From: Salinihabitans flavidus
GTDB lineage: Bacteria; Pseudomonadota; Alphaproteobacteria; Rhodobacterales; Rhodobacteraceae
Direction: 5' to 3'
Assembly (NCBI RefSeq): GCF_900110425.1
Contig: NZ_FODS01000002.1
Location: forward strand, 124,001 to 188,000
DNA: 64,000 nt
The notes beneath the pieces are model-generated. The model was not told the DNA's origin. It did not search any database and saw only the letters and a program-made list of their open reading frames with translations. Below, in pieces: positions 8,332 to 17,875 of the stretch; within the stretch, counting starts at the first letter, position 1, and every line of letters begins with the position of its first letter. Both the position numbers and the translations under genes were made by a program.

Positions 8332-8676
8332 ATGCTCAAGGGCCTTGGAAATCTCGGCGACATGGCCGGGATGATGAAAAAAGCGCAGGAAATGCAGTCC
8401 CGCATGGCCGAAATGCAGGACGAGCTGCACAAGATCACCGTCACCGGCGAATCCGGCGCCGGGCTGGTGACGGCCACCGCCTCGGCAAAGGGGGAACTGA
8501 AGTCGCTCGACATCGACCCGTCGATCTTTTCCGGCGACGACAAGGAAGTGGTCGAGGATCTCATCCTCGCCGCGATCAAGGACGCGCAGGCCAAGGCGGC
8601 CGACCGCGCGCAGGAAGAGATGGGCCGGATCACCGAGGATCTGGGCCTGCCCAAGGACATGAAACTGCCCTTCTGA
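8332..8676 (+). CDS. Nucleoid-associated protein, YbaB/EbfC family
   Basis: This 114-residue protein matches YbaB in length and sequence: Met-rich N-terminal helix ([20 protein letters not shown]), then '[20 protein letters not shown]' and a helical C-terminus. YbaB dimers bind DNA without strong specificity. It lies 71 nt after dnaX and 25 nt before recR, the conserved bacterial order, and has a good ribosome site (AGGAGAAC). Probably co-transcribed with both, linking replication and recombinational repair functions. Confidence 0.95.
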   Translation: MLKGLGNLGDMAGMMKKAQEMQSRMAEMQDELHKITVTGESGAGLVTATASAKGELKSLDIDPSIFSGDDKEVVEDLILAAIKDAQAKAADRAQEEMGRITEDLGLPKDMKLPF

Positions 8677-8701
8677 AGGGACCGCCGGCAAAAGGCGCGC
8701 G

Positions 8702-9295
8702 ATGAGCAACAGCAACGACATCGACCGGCTGATCGAGATCATGGCCCGCCTGCCCGGCCTCGGCCCGCGCTCGGCGCGCCGCGCGGTGCTGACCATGATC
8801 CGCAAGCGCGCGCTTCTTCTGGGCCCGCTGGCCGAGACGATGCAGACCGTCGCCCGCACCGCCCGCGAATGCCTCACCTGCGGCAATATCGGCACCTCCG
8901 AGACCTGCGCGATCTGCCGCGACGAACGGCGCGCCACCGGAGAGCTCTGCGTGGTCGAGGATGTCTCGGATCTCTGGGCGATGGAACGCGCCGGCGTCTT
9001 CAAGGGCCGTTACCACGTCATCGGCGGCACCCTGTCGGCGCTCGACGGCATCGGCCCCGAGGAACTGTCGCTGCCGCGCCTGAAGGACCGGATCGAGGCG
9101 GAAGGGATCACCGAGGTGATCCTCGCCCTGAACGCCACGGTCGAGGGGCTGACCACCGCGCATTACATCGCCGACATGCTCGAGGATTCGGTGCGGCTGT
9201 CGTCGCTGGCCCAGGGCGTGCCGATCGGCGGAGAGCTGGACTATCTCGACGAAGGCACCATCGGTGCCGCCCTGCGCGCCCGCAAACCGCTCTGA
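8702..9295 (+). CDS. recR: Recombination protein RecR
   Basis: The protein has 197 residues, the usual length. It has an N-terminal helix-hairpin-helix ([15 protein letters not shown], about 14-28), a four-cysteine zinc finger (CLTCGN...CAIC, about 57-72) and a Toprim domain with '[17 protein letters not shown]'. RecR with RecF and RecO loads RecA onto gapped DNA. It is last in the dnaX-ybaB-recR block, and the short C-terminal segment ([14 protein letters not shown]) is conserved in RecR. The next gene, trcR, is convergent. Confidence 0.97.
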   Translation: MSNSNDIDRLIEIMARLPGLGPRSARRAVLTMIRKRALLLGPLAETMQTVARTARECLTCGNIGTSETCAICRDERRATGELCVVEDVSDLWAMERAGVFKGRYHVIGGTLSALDGIGPEELSLPRLKDRIEAEGITEVILALNATVEGLTTAHYIADMLEDSVRLSSLAQGVPIGGELDYLDEGTIGAALRARKPL

Positions 9296-9337
9296 CCGCG
9301 CAGACGGCCGCACCGCCACATGCGCCTGCGCGGCACG

Positions 9338-9364
9338 AAAAAACCGCCCCCCGAAAGGGGCGGT
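9338..9364 (-). terminator. Intrinsic terminator of trcR
   Basis: An 8-bp stem ACCGCCCC/GGGGCGGT with loop CCGAAA is followed on the minus strand by six Ts. It lies 33 nt past the trcR stop. On the plus strand (recR side) there is no T-run, so it should act mainly on trcR transcripts. Confidence 0.85.
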
Positions 9365-9396
9365 GCACAGAGTCTGAACGAAACGCCCGGTAAGGC

Positions 9397-10212
9397 TCAG
9401 CGTCCCTTGCGGGTGTCGCGGCCCTTCTTCTCGTCGTCGTCCTCGTCGTCATCCTCATCGTCGTTTTCATGTGCGCCGTCGGGCAGGTTGAAGAAACTCT
9501 CCGCATCCCTGTAATCGCCGCGGTCCGGCTTGTCTTCGTCCGCTTGACGGTCATCGCTTTCGGTCAGGCTGAAGGTCTCCAGCCCCTCGATCGCAGTGGG
9601 CATTCGCGGCTCGGCATCCATGCCGAGCGACTGCTCCGTGCTGACCAGCTTGCGACGCTCGTCATCGTTCATCACCGTGCCCTTGGCGACCTTCGTGCCG
9701 GCGGCCTTCTGCACCGCCTCGTCAAGCTCGGACTGCTTGCACAGGCCAAGCGCCACCGGGTCGATCGGCTGAATATTGGAAATGTTCCAATGGGTGCGCT
9801 CGCGGATGGCCTGAATCGTCGGCTTCGTGGTGCCCACCAGCTTGCCGATCTGCGCATCGGTCAGCTCGGGGTGGAACTTCACCAGCCACAGGATCGACGC
9901 GGGACGGTCCTGCCGCTTGGACAGCGGGGTATAGCGCGGGCCGCGGCGTTTTTCCTCGCCCTGCGCGGCGGGGTTGTGCTTGAGCTTGAGCCCGCGCTGC
10001 GGGTCTTTCTCTGCCAATTCGATATCTTCGGCCGACAACTGGTTGTTGGTGACCGGGTCAAAGCCCTTCACCCCCGCGGCCACATCGCCATCGGCGATCC
10101 CCTGGATCTCCAGCTCATGCATCCCGACGAAATCCGCGATCTGCTTGAACGTCAGGGTGGTATTGTCAACAAGCCAGACGGCTGTCGCCTTGGCCATGAT
10201 CGGTTTTGCCAT
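9397..10212 (-). CDS. trcR: Cell cycle transcriptional regulator TrcR (DUF1013)
   Basis: The protein has 271 residues. It belongs to the alphaproteobacterial DUF1013/TrcR family: 'AVWLVDNTTLTFKQIADFVG' near the N-terminus and 'HPELTDAQIGKLVGTTKPTI' mid-protein look like two helix-turn-helix segments. The C-terminal 50 residues are acidic, ending in an Asp/Glu-rich stretch then a Lys/Arg tip. The start at 10212 is favoured because AGGAG lies six nt upstream; the ATG at 10227 is too close to any ribosome site. It is monocistronic with its own terminator and divergent from the RNase gene. The cell-cycle role is inferred from the family name; its targets are not visible here. Confidence 0.88.
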   Translation of the reverse strand: MAKPIMAKATAVWLVDNTTLTFKQIADFVGMHELEIQGIADGDVAAGVKGFDPVTNNQLSAEDIELAEKDPQRGLKLKHNPAAQGEEKRRGPRYTPLSKRQDRPASILWLVKFHPELTDAQIGKLVGTTKPTIQAIRERTHWNISNIQPIDPVALGLCKQSELDEAVQKAAGTKVAKGTVMNDDERRKLVSTEQSLGMDAEPRMPTAIEGLETFSLTESDDRQADEDKPDRGDYRDAESFFNLPDGAHENDDEDDDEDDDEKKGRDTRKGR

Positions 10213-10306
10213 TGTCATCTCCTTCACGGGTCGGCCCCGACAAGACTTTCCCGGCGCCTGCCTTGGCAGGCTGCCCCGGATATGGCAGATCCGGGACGGG
10301 TTTCCG

Positions 10307-10334
10307 TTGTCGGGGAACTTGGCGGCTATATAGT
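10307..10334 (+). promoter_or_regulatory. Probable promoter of the RNase T2 gene
   Basis: TTGTCG and TATAGT are separated by 16 bp, a reasonable sigma-70 pair, with the start codon 28 nt downstream of the -10 box and AAGGA between. Confidence 0.5.
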
Positions 10335-10361
10335 GCCTGTCGTTCCATAAGGAAAGAGCGA

Positions 10362-11009
10362 ATGCGCCCTGTGATCCTTTTCCTCTGCGGGCTGATCCTC
10401 GCCCTGCCCGCCGCCACCGCGCGCGCCGACGGCGAGCCGGCGGGCGTGTTCGACTATTACCTGCTCAGCCTGAGCTGGTCGCCCAACTGGTGCGCGCTCG
10501 ACGGGGATGCGCGCGGCGCGGCCCCCTGCGAGACGGGGGGCGGGCATGGCTGGGTGCTGCACGGACTCTGGCCGCAGTATCATCGCGGCTGGCCCGCCTT
10601 CTGCCCGACCGCCACGCCCAACCCGCCGCGCGCCCTGACACGGTCGATGGCCGATATCATGGGCACCCCGGGCCTGGCCTGGTATCAGTGGAAAAAGCAC
10701 GGGCGCTGCTCGGGCCTTGCGGCAGAGGACTACTTCGCCCTCTCGCGCCGCGCCTATGACAGCATCGCCCGCCCGCCCATGTTCCGCACCCTCACGGACC
10801 CGGTGCGCCTGCCCGCCTCTGTCGTGGAGGAGGCGTTCCTCAGGGCCAACCCCTCGCTCACCGAGGAGATGATCACCATCACCTGCCGCGACGGCCACAT
10901 CCAGGAGGCGCGCATCTGCCTGTCAAAAGATCTCGCGCCCGTCCCCTGCGGCCGCGACGTCAGCCGCGACTGCGCCGCCCGCAACGCCCATTTCAAGCCT
11001 CTGCGCTAG
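10362..11009 (+). CDS. Secreted ribonuclease T2 family protein
   Basis: The protein has 215 residues with a signal peptide (about residues 1-22, ending ARA). Both T2 catalytic blocks are present: CAS-I 'HGLWPQY' (about residue 67) and CAS-II 'WKKHGRC' (about residue 110), supplying the two histidines and the Lys/Glu region. Cysteines typical of disulphides occur throughout. It should degrade RNA to nucleotides in the periplasm or outside, perhaps for phosphate or nucleobase scavenging. Start ATG 10362 follows AAGGA. It faces maeB across a repeat-containing gap. Confidence 0.93.
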   Translation: MRPVILFLCGLILALPAATARADGEPAGVFDYYLLSLSWSPNWCALDGDARGAAPCETGGGHGWVLHGLWPQYHRGWPAFCPTATPNPPRALTRSMADIMGTPGLAWYQWKKHGRCSGLAAEDYFALSRRAYDSIARPPMFRTLTDPVRLPASVVEEAFLRANPSLTEEMITITCRDGHIQEARICLSKDLAPVPCGRDVSRDCAARNAHFKPLR

Positions 11010-11016
11010 GACCAAA

Positions 11017-11150
11017 CGGGGCGCCGTGCGGCGCGACTCATACGTGCGTTGGGGGATTCACCCCCAAACTCCCAAGGCATTTGACCCGAAAAGATGCGGC
11101 AGGTGCCCTGCCCTTTCTTTGTTCCGAAAATACTCCAACGCAACGCCCGT
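11017..11150 (+). repeat. Intergenic repeat module 1, copy A
   Basis: This stretch resembles 47046-47190: a small hairpin (GCGCC/GGCGC, 11021-11034), then a GGGGG/CCCCC hairpin, 'ATTTGACCCGAAA' and 'TTTGTTCCGAAAATACTC'. Order and spacing are conserved between the two copies while the intervening bases differ. It directly precedes module 2. It probably forms RNA structure at the 3' end of the RNase T2 transcript. Confidence 0.65.
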
Positions 11151-11191
11151 CCCGTTCATCACGTCCGAAGACGGCGCGAGGCGGTCATCGC

Positions 11192-11270
11192 CACCGACGC
11201 GATACCGACGTTTTACCGACGTGATACCGAAACGGCTTTTTCAGCGTTTTCAGCACGTTAACCCTGATTC
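11192..11270 (+). repeat. 79-bp four-iteron element, copy A
   Basis: Four 11-bp repeats start with CACCGAC/TACCGAC at 11192, 11203, 11214 and 11225. A CTTTTT run, TTAACC (11258-11263) and GATTC (11266-11270) follow. The element lies between convergent genes and ends 3 bp from the maeB stop. Same architecture and length as copies B and D. Function unknown; see findings. Confidence 0.85.
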
Positions 11271-11272
11271 TC

Positions 11273-13552
11273 TCAACCGTAGGTCGACACCGTCGTTCCC
11301 GCCAGCGCCGAGATGTTGAGAAGCCCGCGCACCGTGATCGAGGGGGTCACGATATGCGCCCGGTTGCCCATCCCCATCAGGATCGGCCCCACCTCCAGCC
11401 CGTCCGCTAGCGATTTGAGCACATTGCGCGTGGCCCCCGCCGCATCGGTATTGGCATAGACCAGCACATTGGCCTTGCCGCTCAACCGCCCGTCGGGAAA
11501 CAGCCGCTCGCGCAGATCCGGATCGAGCGCCGCATCGGTGTGCATCTCGCCCTCATACTCGAAATCGCGGGACCGCGTGTCGAGGATTTCCAGCGCGCCG
11601 CGCATCACCCGGCCCGAGCGGCTGTCGAGGTTGCCGAACTGGCTTCCGGAGCAGAGCGCGATCTTCGGTGTGACGCCGAAGCGGCGCACGTGACGCGCCG
11701 CGGCGATCACGGTTTCGGCGATCTGCTCGGCCTCCGGTTCGATGTGGATATGGGTATCGGCAACGAAGATCGGCCCCCGGTCCAGCAGGATGAGGGAGAG
11801 CGCGCCGATAGGGTGTAGTTCTGTGTTTTCAAGAACTTGCGTGACATAGTTGAGATGCCAGCGGTATTCCCCGAAAGTACCGCAAATCATGCTGTCGGCC
11901 TCGCCGCGCTCCACCGCCATGGCGGCGATGGCGGTGGTGTTGGTCCGGATGATCGCCTTGGCCAGATCGGGGGTAACCCCCTTGCGGCGCATGATCTGAT
12001 GATAGCGGGACCAGTAGTCGCGAAAGCGCGCGTCGCTTTCGGGATTGACCAGTTCGAAATCCGCGCCGGGCCGGATCTTGAGCCCCATCCGGTCGAGCCG
12101 CATTTCCACGACCTCGGGCCGCCCGATCAGGATCGGCGTGTCCACCGCCTCCTCGACCATCGCCTGCGCGGCGCGCATCACGCGCTCATCCTCACCCTCG
12201 GCGAAGACGATCCGCCGGGTTGACGCGCGCGCCGCATCGAACACGGGGCGCATGATCATGGACGAGCGGAACACCTGCGCCTGAAGCTGCGCGCCATAGG
12301 CGTCGAGGTCGATATGCCGCGTGGCCACGCCGCTGTCCATCGCCGCCTTGGCCACGGCGAGCGCGATGGTTGGCAGCAACCTTGGATCGAAGGGCTTGGG
12401 GATCAGGTAATCGAGCCCGAACTTGAGCGTCTCGCCGCGATACGCCTGCCCCACCTCCGCCGAGGCCGTGGCGCGCGCAAGGCCCGCGATCGCCTCCACG
12501 CAGGCCATCTTCATCTCGTCGTTGATCTCTGTCGCGCCGACGTCAAGCGCGCCCCGGAAGATGAAGGGAAAACACAGCACGTTGTTGACCTGATTGGGAT
12601 AATCGCTCCGCCCCGTGGCGATGAGCGCCCCCGGGGATGCCTCTCGCGCGACATCGGGCATGATCTCGGGAGTGGGATTGGCCAGCGCGAAGATGATGGG
12701 GTCCTTCGCCATCAGCTTGACCATCTCCCCGGTGAGCAGCCCGGGCCCCGACACCCCGAGAAACAGGTCCGCCCCGCTGAGCGCGTCCTCGATGCTGCGC
12801 TTATCGGTGTCCTGCGCGAACTCCGCCTTCTCGGGAGACAGATCGTTGCGGCCGGTATGCACCACCCCCTTGCTGTCGAGCATGAGGATATTCTCGTGCT
12901 TGACGCCCATCACCATCAGCATCTTGAGACAGGCGATCCCCGCCGCCCCCGCGCCAAGCGCGGCAACGCGGATGGTCTCCACCGATTTTCCGGCCACGAT
13001 CAATGCGTTATAGGCCGCCGCCGCCGCCACGATGGCGGTGCCGTGCTGATCGTCGTGAAACACCGGGATGTTCATCCGCTCGCGGCAGATCCGCTCCACC
13101 ACGAAACAATCTGGGGCCTTGATGTCCTCAAGGTTGATGGCGCCGAACGTCGGCTCCAGCCGGCACACCAGATCGGCGAGCGCCTCGGGGTCGTCCTCGT
13201 TCACCTCGATGTCGAAGCAGTCGATGCCGGCGAATTTCTTGAACAGGACGGCCTTGCCCTCCATCACCGGTTTGCTCGCCTGCGCCCCGATATTGCCAAG
13301 GCCAAGCACTGCGGACCCGTTCGTGATCACCGCGACGAGGTTGCCCTTGGCGGTATAGCGCGCGGCCTCCGCCGGGTTCCTGTCGATCTCAAGACAGGCT
13401 TCGGCCACGCCGGGTGAATAGGCCAGGCTGAGATCGCGCCCCGTGGCCATCGGCTTGGTGGGCCGGATCTCCAGTTTTCCGGGTTTGGGATACTCGTGGT
13501 AGTAAAGCGCCCGCTCGCGCAGCTTGTCGTCGTCCCTGCCACTGCTCGTCAT
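11273..13552 (-). CDS. maeB: NADP-dependent malic enzyme with C-terminal phosphotransacetylase-like domain
   Basis: The protein has 759 residues, the normal length for the fused MaeB type. The N-terminal malic domain has '[15 protein letters not shown]' and the '[14 protein letters not shown]' loop. The NAD(P)-binding domain follows ([17 protein letters not shown], about residue 205). The last ~330 residues resemble phosphate acetyltransferase, a regulatory rather than catalytic domain in this family. It converts malate to pyruvate plus CO2 and NADPH. Start ATG 13552 follows GGGAGGA. It lies 22 nt after gap and downstream of bhcABCD on the same strand, so may drain oxaloacetate/malate made by that cycle toward pyruvate; co-transcription is inference. 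Confidence 0.95.
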   Translation of the reverse strand: MTSSGRDDDKLRERALYYHEYPKPGKLEIRPTKPMATGRDLSLAYSPGVAEACLEIDRNPAEAARYTAKGNLVAVITNGSAVLGLGNIGAQASKPVMEGKAVLFKKFAGIDCFDIEVNEDDPEALADLVCRLEPTFGAINLEDIKAPDCFVVERICRERMNIPVFHDDQHGTAIVAAAAAYNALIVAGKSVETIRVAALGAGAAGIACLKMLMVMGVKHENILMLDSKGVVHTGRNDLSPEKAEFAQDTDKRSIEDALSGADLFLGVSGPGLLTGEMVKLMAKDPIIFALANPTPEIMPDVAREASPGALIATGRSDYPNQVNNVLCFPFIFRGALDVGATEINDEMKMACVEAIAGLARATASAEVGQAYRGETLKFGLDYLIPKPFDPRLLPTIALAVAKAAMDSGVATRHIDLDAYGAQLQAQVFRSSMIMRPVFDAARASTRRIVFAEGEDERVMRAAQAMVEEAVDTPILIGRPEVVEMRLDRMGLKIRPGADFELVNPESDARFRDYWSRYHQIMRRKGVTPDLAKAIIRTNTTAIAAMAVERGEADSMICGTFGEYRWHLNYVTQVLENTELHPIGALSLILLDRGPIFVADTHIHIEPEAEQIAETVIAAARHVRRFGVTPKIALCSGSQFGNLDSRSGRVMRGALEILDTRSRDFEYEGEMHTDAALDPDLRERLFPDGRLSGKANVLVYANTDAAGATRNVLKSLADGLEVGPILMGMGNRAHIVTPSITVRGLLNISALAGTTVSTYG

Positions 13553-13574
13553 CTGTGTCCTCCCTCTGTCCCTC

Positions 13575-14585
13575 TCAGCCGTTGCCGCGACACGCCATGA
13601 GGCGCGCCATGTCCAGCATCCGGCACGAAAACCCCCATTCGTTGTCATACCAGCCGAACACCCGCAGCAGCCCGCCGTCCGAAACCGAGGTTTCGGGGCC
13701 GGACAGGATGAGCGATTCGGGCCGGGCGCGCAGGTCGGTGCTCACCAGCGGCTTTTCCGTCCAGCCGATCAAAGGCGAGCGCGCCGCCTCTGCCTTCAGG
13801 TGGGCGTTCGCACTCTCTTTCGTGACCGGCGCGCGGGTCTGTATGGTCATATCTATGGCGCTCACGCTGGCGGTCGGCACCCGGATCGCGCGCGCCTCCA
13901 CCCGTCCCTTGAGGTGCGGCAGAACCCGGTCGGTCAGGCGCTGCGCCGATGTCGTCGTGGGCACCATCGACAGCGCCGCGGCCCGGCTGCGCGCCAGATC
14001 GCCGCGCGGCTTGTCCACTGTTGGCTGGCTGCCGGTGTAGCAATGCACGGTGGTCATCTGCCCGCTGATCAGGCCGAACCCGTCGTCCAGCATGCGCATC
14101 AGCGGCGCAAGCGCATTCGTCGTGCAGGAGGCGTTCGACACGATCCGGTGATCGCCCAGCCGATCCTCGTTGGCGCCCATCACGACTGTGATATCCGCCT
14201 CATCGGACGGGCCGGAAATCAGCACTGCGCCCGCACCCGCCTCGATCCCGCGCTCGGCCACGGCGCGCTTGCCGGCCATGCCGGTGCATTCCAGTACAAG
14301 ATCGACACCCGACAGATCGAGCGCACGCAAATCGCCTTCCGCGTGAAAGGGGATGGCGCGGCCGTCCACCGTCAACTGCCCGCCCCCGGCCTGCACGTCG
14401 CCGGGGTATGGTCCGAAAACGCTATCGTATTCAAAGAGATAGGCGCAGGTTTCCAACGGCTCAATATCGTTGATCCCGACAATCTCCAGATCATCGAACT
14501 CCCCGCCGCGCGCCATGATGCGCAGCAGGGTCCGGCCGATCCGGCCAAACCCGTTGATGAAGATGCGAGTGGGTGCTGTGGTCAT
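13575..14585 (-). CDS. gap: Type I glyceraldehyde-3-phosphate dehydrogenase
   Basis: The protein has 336 residues. It has the N-terminal Rossmann motif INGFGRIGR and the catalytic cysteine block SNASCTTNALAPL (about residue 153). 'GWYDNEWGFSCRMLD' lies near the C-terminus, all typical of GAPDH. It oxidises or forms glyceraldehyde-3-phosphate, depending on carbon flow. Erythrose-4-phosphate dehydrogenase is a close relative and cannot be excluded. It sits 74 nt downstream of bhcD and 22 nt upstream of maeB, all minus strand. In this context a gluconeogenic role during growth on C2 compounds is plausible; that is inference from position. Confidence 0.92.
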   Translation of the reverse strand: MTTAPTRIFINGFGRIGRTLLRIMARGGEFDDLEIVGINDIEPLETCAYLFEYDSVFGPYPGDVQAGGGQLTVDGRAIPFHAEGDLRALDLSGVDLVLECTGMAGKRAVAERGIEAGAGAVLISGPSDEADITVVMGANEDRLGDHRIVSNASCTTNALAPLMRMLDDGFGLISGQMTTVHCYTGSQPTVDKPRGDLARSRAAALSMVPTTTSAQRLTDRVLPHLKGRVEARAIRVPTASVSAIDMTIQTRAPVTKESANAHLKAEAARSPLIGWTEKPLVSTDLRARPESLILSGPETSVSDGGLLRVFGWYDNEWGFSCRMLDMARLMACRGNG

Positions 14586-14659
14586 GTCTTCCCGGCGTCC
14601 GTTGTGGTGGTGCTTTCATGCAGTTCACCGGGTTTGCGCGGGAAACACCAGCCCCCGCT

Positions 14660-15622
14660 TCAGAAATCCACCTCGATGGCGACGCCTTTTTCACCGGCCA
14701 AACGCACCGCCGCCGCCGCCACCGCGAGATCCTGAAGCCCCACGCCGGTGCCGTCGAACAGCGTGACCTCCCGCGCGCCTTCGCGTCCCGGATAGGTGCC
14801 GTTGATCACCGCGCCGATCTCGGCGATGTCGTCGGCACCGATCAGCCCCGCGGCCACCGCGTGCTGACATTCCCCGATGCTGACCGATTGCGCCACCTCG
14901 TCGGTGAAACGGCGGGCGCGGGCGACCAGCGCGGGCTCCAGCTCCTGCTTGCCCTTGGTGTCGGTGCCCATGCTGGCGATATGCGTGCCGTCGGCGACAT
15001 GATCGCTCATCAGGATGGGATCGAAACTTGACGTGATGGTGATGATCACATCCGCCTCCCGCATCTGGGGCAGGTCCACCGCCTCGAAGGGCAGATCATG
15101 CTCTTGCGCCACCTCTTGCAGACGGCTGAGGCGTTCGGGATGCAGGTTCCAGCCGATCACCCTCTCGAATCGCCGCTGCGCCAGCGCCGCACGCATCTGG
15201 AATGTGGACTGATGACCTGCCCCGATCATGCCCAACACCTTGGCGTCCGGCCGCGCTAGATGCCGGATCGACACCGCAGCGGCCGCCGCCGTGCGCAGCG
15301 CGGTCAGAAGATTGCCGCCCACAAGCGCCGTGGCCCGCCCGGTGTCGGGATCGAACAGAATCACGGTGGACTGATGATTGGTCAGCCCCTTGTCGGCGTT
15401 GCCCGGCCAGTAGCCTCCCGATTTCAGGCCCATGACAAGGCCGGCCCGGTCAAACCCGCTCTTGAACCCATAGAGCGCGTCGGCATGGCCGATCGCCTCG
15501 CGAATCACGGGGAAGTTAAGGGCCTCCCCGCGCGCCATCGCGCCGAACACGTTCTCAACCGCGTCGAACGCGGCCTCGGGCGTGATCAGCCCGGCAATCT
15601 CCCGTTCGGGAACGATGATCAT
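14660..15622 (-). CDS. bhcD: Iminosuccinate reductase of the beta-hydroxyaspartate cycle
   Basis: The protein has 320 residues of the ornithine cyclodeaminase/mu-crystallin family, with nucleotide-binding 'GMIGAGHQSTFQMRAAL' (about residue 130). The N-terminal region has 'LKSGGYWPGN'. In the described cycle BhcD reduces iminosuccinate to aspartate with NADH. The assignment rests mainly on its place after bhcA, bhcB and bhcC, since this family also contains cyclodeaminases and alanine dehydrogenases. AAGGA precedes the start at 15622. A strong hairpin separates it from bhcC. Confidence 0.9.
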   Translation of the reverse strand: MIIVPEREIAGLITPEAAFDAVENVFGAMARGEALNFPVIREAIGHADALYGFKSGFDRAGLVMGLKSGGYWPGNADKGLTNHQSTVILFDPDTGRATALVGGNLLTALRTAAAAAVSIRHLARPDAKVLGMIGAGHQSTFQMRAALAQRRFERVIGWNLHPERLSRLQEVAQEHDLPFEAVDLPQMREADVIITITSSFDPILMSDHVADGTHIASMGTDTKGKQELEPALVARARRFTDEVAQSVSIGECQHAVAAGLIGADDIAEIGAVINGTYPGREGAREVTLFDGTGVGLQDLAVAAAAVRLAGEKGVAIEVDF

Positions 15623-15649
15623 CGCGCAATCCTTCTTTTCAGTATCGGT

Positions 15650-15673
15650 GCGCCCGCCCGATCCGGCGGGCGC
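15650..15673. other. Strong hairpin in the bhcC-bhcD gap
   Basis: A perfect 9-bp stem GCGCCCGCC/GGCGGGCGC with a 6-nt loop lies between bhcC and bhcD. No T-run follows on the minus strand, so it looks like an mRNA stability or processing element rather than a terminator. Confidence 0.6.
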
Positions 15674-15691
15674 CTCTGACCAAGCCCCGAA

Positions 15692-16855
15692 TCAGTAGGC
15701 CCGCCCGCGCGCCGTGACAGGCCAGACGCATTCCACCTTGCCGCCGCGCACGCCCACATACCAGTCATGCGCGTTGCACGTCGGGTCGCAGTGGCCCGGC
15801 ACCAGCTTGAGTTTCTCGTTGATCTTCAGCACGCCATCGGGGTCGGCGATCACGCCATGCTCGTCCGAGCATTTGATGTATTCCACATCGTCCCGGCCAA
15901 AGATCACCGGCAGCCCGCTATCGACCGACTGCGCCTTCAGCCCCGCATCGCAGATCGCCTTGTCGGGTTTGGCGTGGCTCATCACGCTTGTGAGCAGGAA
16001 GAGCGCATTCTCCCACTCGCCCTGATCGATCCGCTGGCCATTCTCATCCAGAATGCGCCCGTAATCGGCATCCATGAAGGCGTATGATCCGGCCTGAAGC
16101 TCGTTAAACACGCCCGAGTTGGACTCGAAGTAATAGCTGCCGGTGCCGCCGCCCGACACCAGCTCCGGCTTCAGCCCCTCGGCGGTCAGCGCCTCGACCG
16201 CGTCGCGCACCATGGCGATGGCAATGTCGAGCTTGGCCTTGCGGTCCTCGTATGCGTCGATGTGCTGCATCGCGCCCTGATAGGCTTGGATACCGCTGAA
16301 CTTCAGCCCATCGGCCGCGTCGATCGCCCTGGCGATGGCGACGACATCCTCTGTTGTCGTCACGCCGCAGCGCCCCGCGCCGCAGTCGATTTCCACGAAG
16401 CATTCGATCTGCGTTCCATGCGCGGCGGCGGCGGTGGACAGGTCCGCCACATTGTCGATATCATCGACGCAAACGATCACCCGGCAGCCGTATTTCGGCA
16501 TTCGCGCCAGAAGGTCGATCTTGGCCGCGTCGCGCACCTGATTGGACACCAGTATATCCTTGATCCCTCCACGGGCGAACACCTCTGCCTCGGACACCTT
16601 CTGGCAGCAGACCCCGACAGAGTTGCCCAGCTTTTCCTGCAATTTCGCCACGTCCACGGACTTGTGCATCTTGCCATGCACCCGGTGGCGCATCCCGTGC
16701 GCCTTGGCATAATCGCCCATCTTCCTGATATTGCGCTCCAGCGCGTCGAGATCGAGGATCAGGCACGGGGTTTGAATATCCGCCTCATCCATACCGGGCT
16801 TGGCCGGGATGTCGAAGCCGACTTCGAAGTCGTCTAGGTTGGTCACGTCTTTCAT
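15692..16855 (-). CDS. bhcC: 3-hydroxy-D-aspartate aldolase of the beta-hydroxyaspartate cycle
   Basis: The protein has 387 residues with an alanine-racemase-type PLP barrel at the N-terminus: 'TPCLILDLDALERNI' (about 28-42), then the lysine-bearing 'HRVHGKMHKSVDVAKL' region. The C-terminal D-serine dehydratase-like domain has the putative metal ligands in 'DEHGVI' and 'VPGHCDPTCNAHD'. The family condenses glyoxylate with glycine to beta-hydroxyaspartate. Position third in bhcABCD supports BhcC over a generic D-threonine aldolase. About 50 nt separate it from bhcB. Confidence 0.92.
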   Translation of the reverse strand: MKDVTNLDDFEVGFDIPAKPGMDEADIQTPCLILDLDALERNIRKMGDYAKAHGMRHRVHGKMHKSVDVAKLQEKLGNSVGVCCQKVSEAEVFARGGIKDILVSNQVRDAAKIDLLARMPKYGCRVIVCVDDIDNVADLSTAAAAHGTQIECFVEIDCGAGRCGVTTTEDVVAIARAIDAADGLKFSGIQAYQGAMQHIDAYEDRKAKLDIAIAMVRDAVEALTAEGLKPELVSGGGTGSYYFESNSGVFNELQAGSYAFMDADYGRILDENGQRIDQGEWENALFLLTSVMSHAKPDKAICDAGLKAQSVDSGLPVIFGRDDVEYIKCSDEHGVIADPDGVLKINEKLKLVPGHCDPTCNAHDWYVGVRGGKVECVWPVTARGRAY

Positions 16856-16905
16856 CCTTCAGGTCCTTTCCGTTCGCGCGCGCATTGTCGCGCGGCGCCA
16901 GATTT

Positions 16906-17859
16906 TCAGCTTTCCATCCAGGGCAGCCTGTCGAGATCGACATTCCCCCCGGTGATGATCACGCCCACGCGCCGGCCCGCGAACCGCTCGCGGTTCTTGA
17001 GGATGGTCGCCAGCGGCACGGCGCTTGATGCCTCCATCACGATCTTCATGCGTGCCCACGTCAGGCGCATCGCGTCGATGATCTCCTGCTCGGAGGCGGT
17101 CAGAATATCGGTGACGTGATGGCTCACGAAATGCCATGTCAGGTCCTTGAGCGGCACCTTGAGCCCGTCCGCCACCGTCACCGGCGCGTCATCGGCGATG
17201 ATGTGTCCGGCCCTGAAGCTGCGGCAGGCGTCGTCGGCCTGCTCCGGCTCGGCCGCGAAAACCTCCACCTCCGGCGCGAGATTCGACAGCGTCAGGCAGG
17301 TGCCCGAGATCATGCCGCCCCCGCCAATGGGCGCGATCACCGCATCCAGCCCCTCGACCTGCTCGCGCAACTCGGCAGAGCATGTCCCCTGCCCCGCGAT
17401 CACGCGCGGATCGTTGTAGGGGTGAACGAAATCCGCGCCGGTCTCTTCCTGCACCCGCGCGAAGACCTCTTCGCGCGAGGAGGTGGAGGGCTCGCATTCG
17501 GTGATCTTCCCGCCATAGGCGATCACGGCCTCCTTCTTGGCCTGCGGCGCGGTGCGCGGCATCACCACATGGCAGGGAATCCCCCGCCGCCCGGCGGCAT
17601 AGGACAGGCTCAGCGCGTGATTGCCGCTCGAATGCGTCGCCGCGCCCTTCGCGGCCTGCTCGTCGCTCAGCCCGAACACCGCGTTGGAGGCGCCGCGCAC
17701 CTTGAACGCCCCGGCCTTCTGGAAGTTCTCGCATTTGAAGAACAGCTCCGCCCCGGTCAGTTCATTGAGAAACGAAGAGGTCAGGACCGGCGTGCGATGC
17801 ACATGGGGCGCGATCCGCACGCGCGCGGCCAGCATGTCATCGAGGTTGGGTATATACAT
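16906..17859 (-). CDS. bhcB: Beta-hydroxyaspartate dehydratase
   Basis: The protein has 317 residues of the serine/threonine dehydratase fold (type II PLP). The PLP lysine lies in 'AFKVRGASNAVFG' (about residue 53), the phosphate-binding loop in 'PIGGGGMISG', and the substrate-loop motif is 'HSSGNHALSLSYAA'. It dehydrates beta-hydroxyaspartate to iminosuccinate. I prefer the ATG at 17859 (MYIPNLDDM), since AAGGA is seven nt upstream; the ATG at 17874 lacks a good ribosome site. It follows bhcA closely. A plain threonine dehydratase is the alternative, made unlikely by the cluster. Confidence 0.93.
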   Translation of the reverse strand: MYIPNLDDMLAARVRIAPHVHRTPVLTSSFLNELTGAELFFKCENFQKAGAFKVRGASNAVFGLSDEQAAKGAATHSSGNHALSLSYAAGRRGIPCHVVMPRTAPQAKKEAVIAYGGKITECEPSTSSREEVFARVQEETGADFVHPYNDPRVIAGQGTCSAELREQVEGLDAVIAPIGGGGMISGTCLTLSNLAPEVEVFAAEPEQADDACRSFRAGHIIADDAPVTVADGLKVPLKDLTWHFVSHHVTDILTASEQEIIDAMRLTWARMKIVMEASSAVPLATILKNRERFAGRRVGVIITGGNVDLDRLPWMES

Positions 17860-17875
17860 CGGCGCATCCTTCATC

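Noticed and set aside
11192-11235. Iteron array read as a replication origin
   Set aside because: No replication initiator gene, DnaA box cluster or AT-rich unwinding region is nearby, and the array occurs at four sites over 50 kb.
11026-11319. 97-residue plus-strand open frame across repeat copy A
   Set aside because: It runs through the hairpins and repeats into maeB antisense. Similar peptides at copies B and C simply reflect the repeated DNA, and frames are not preserved throughout.
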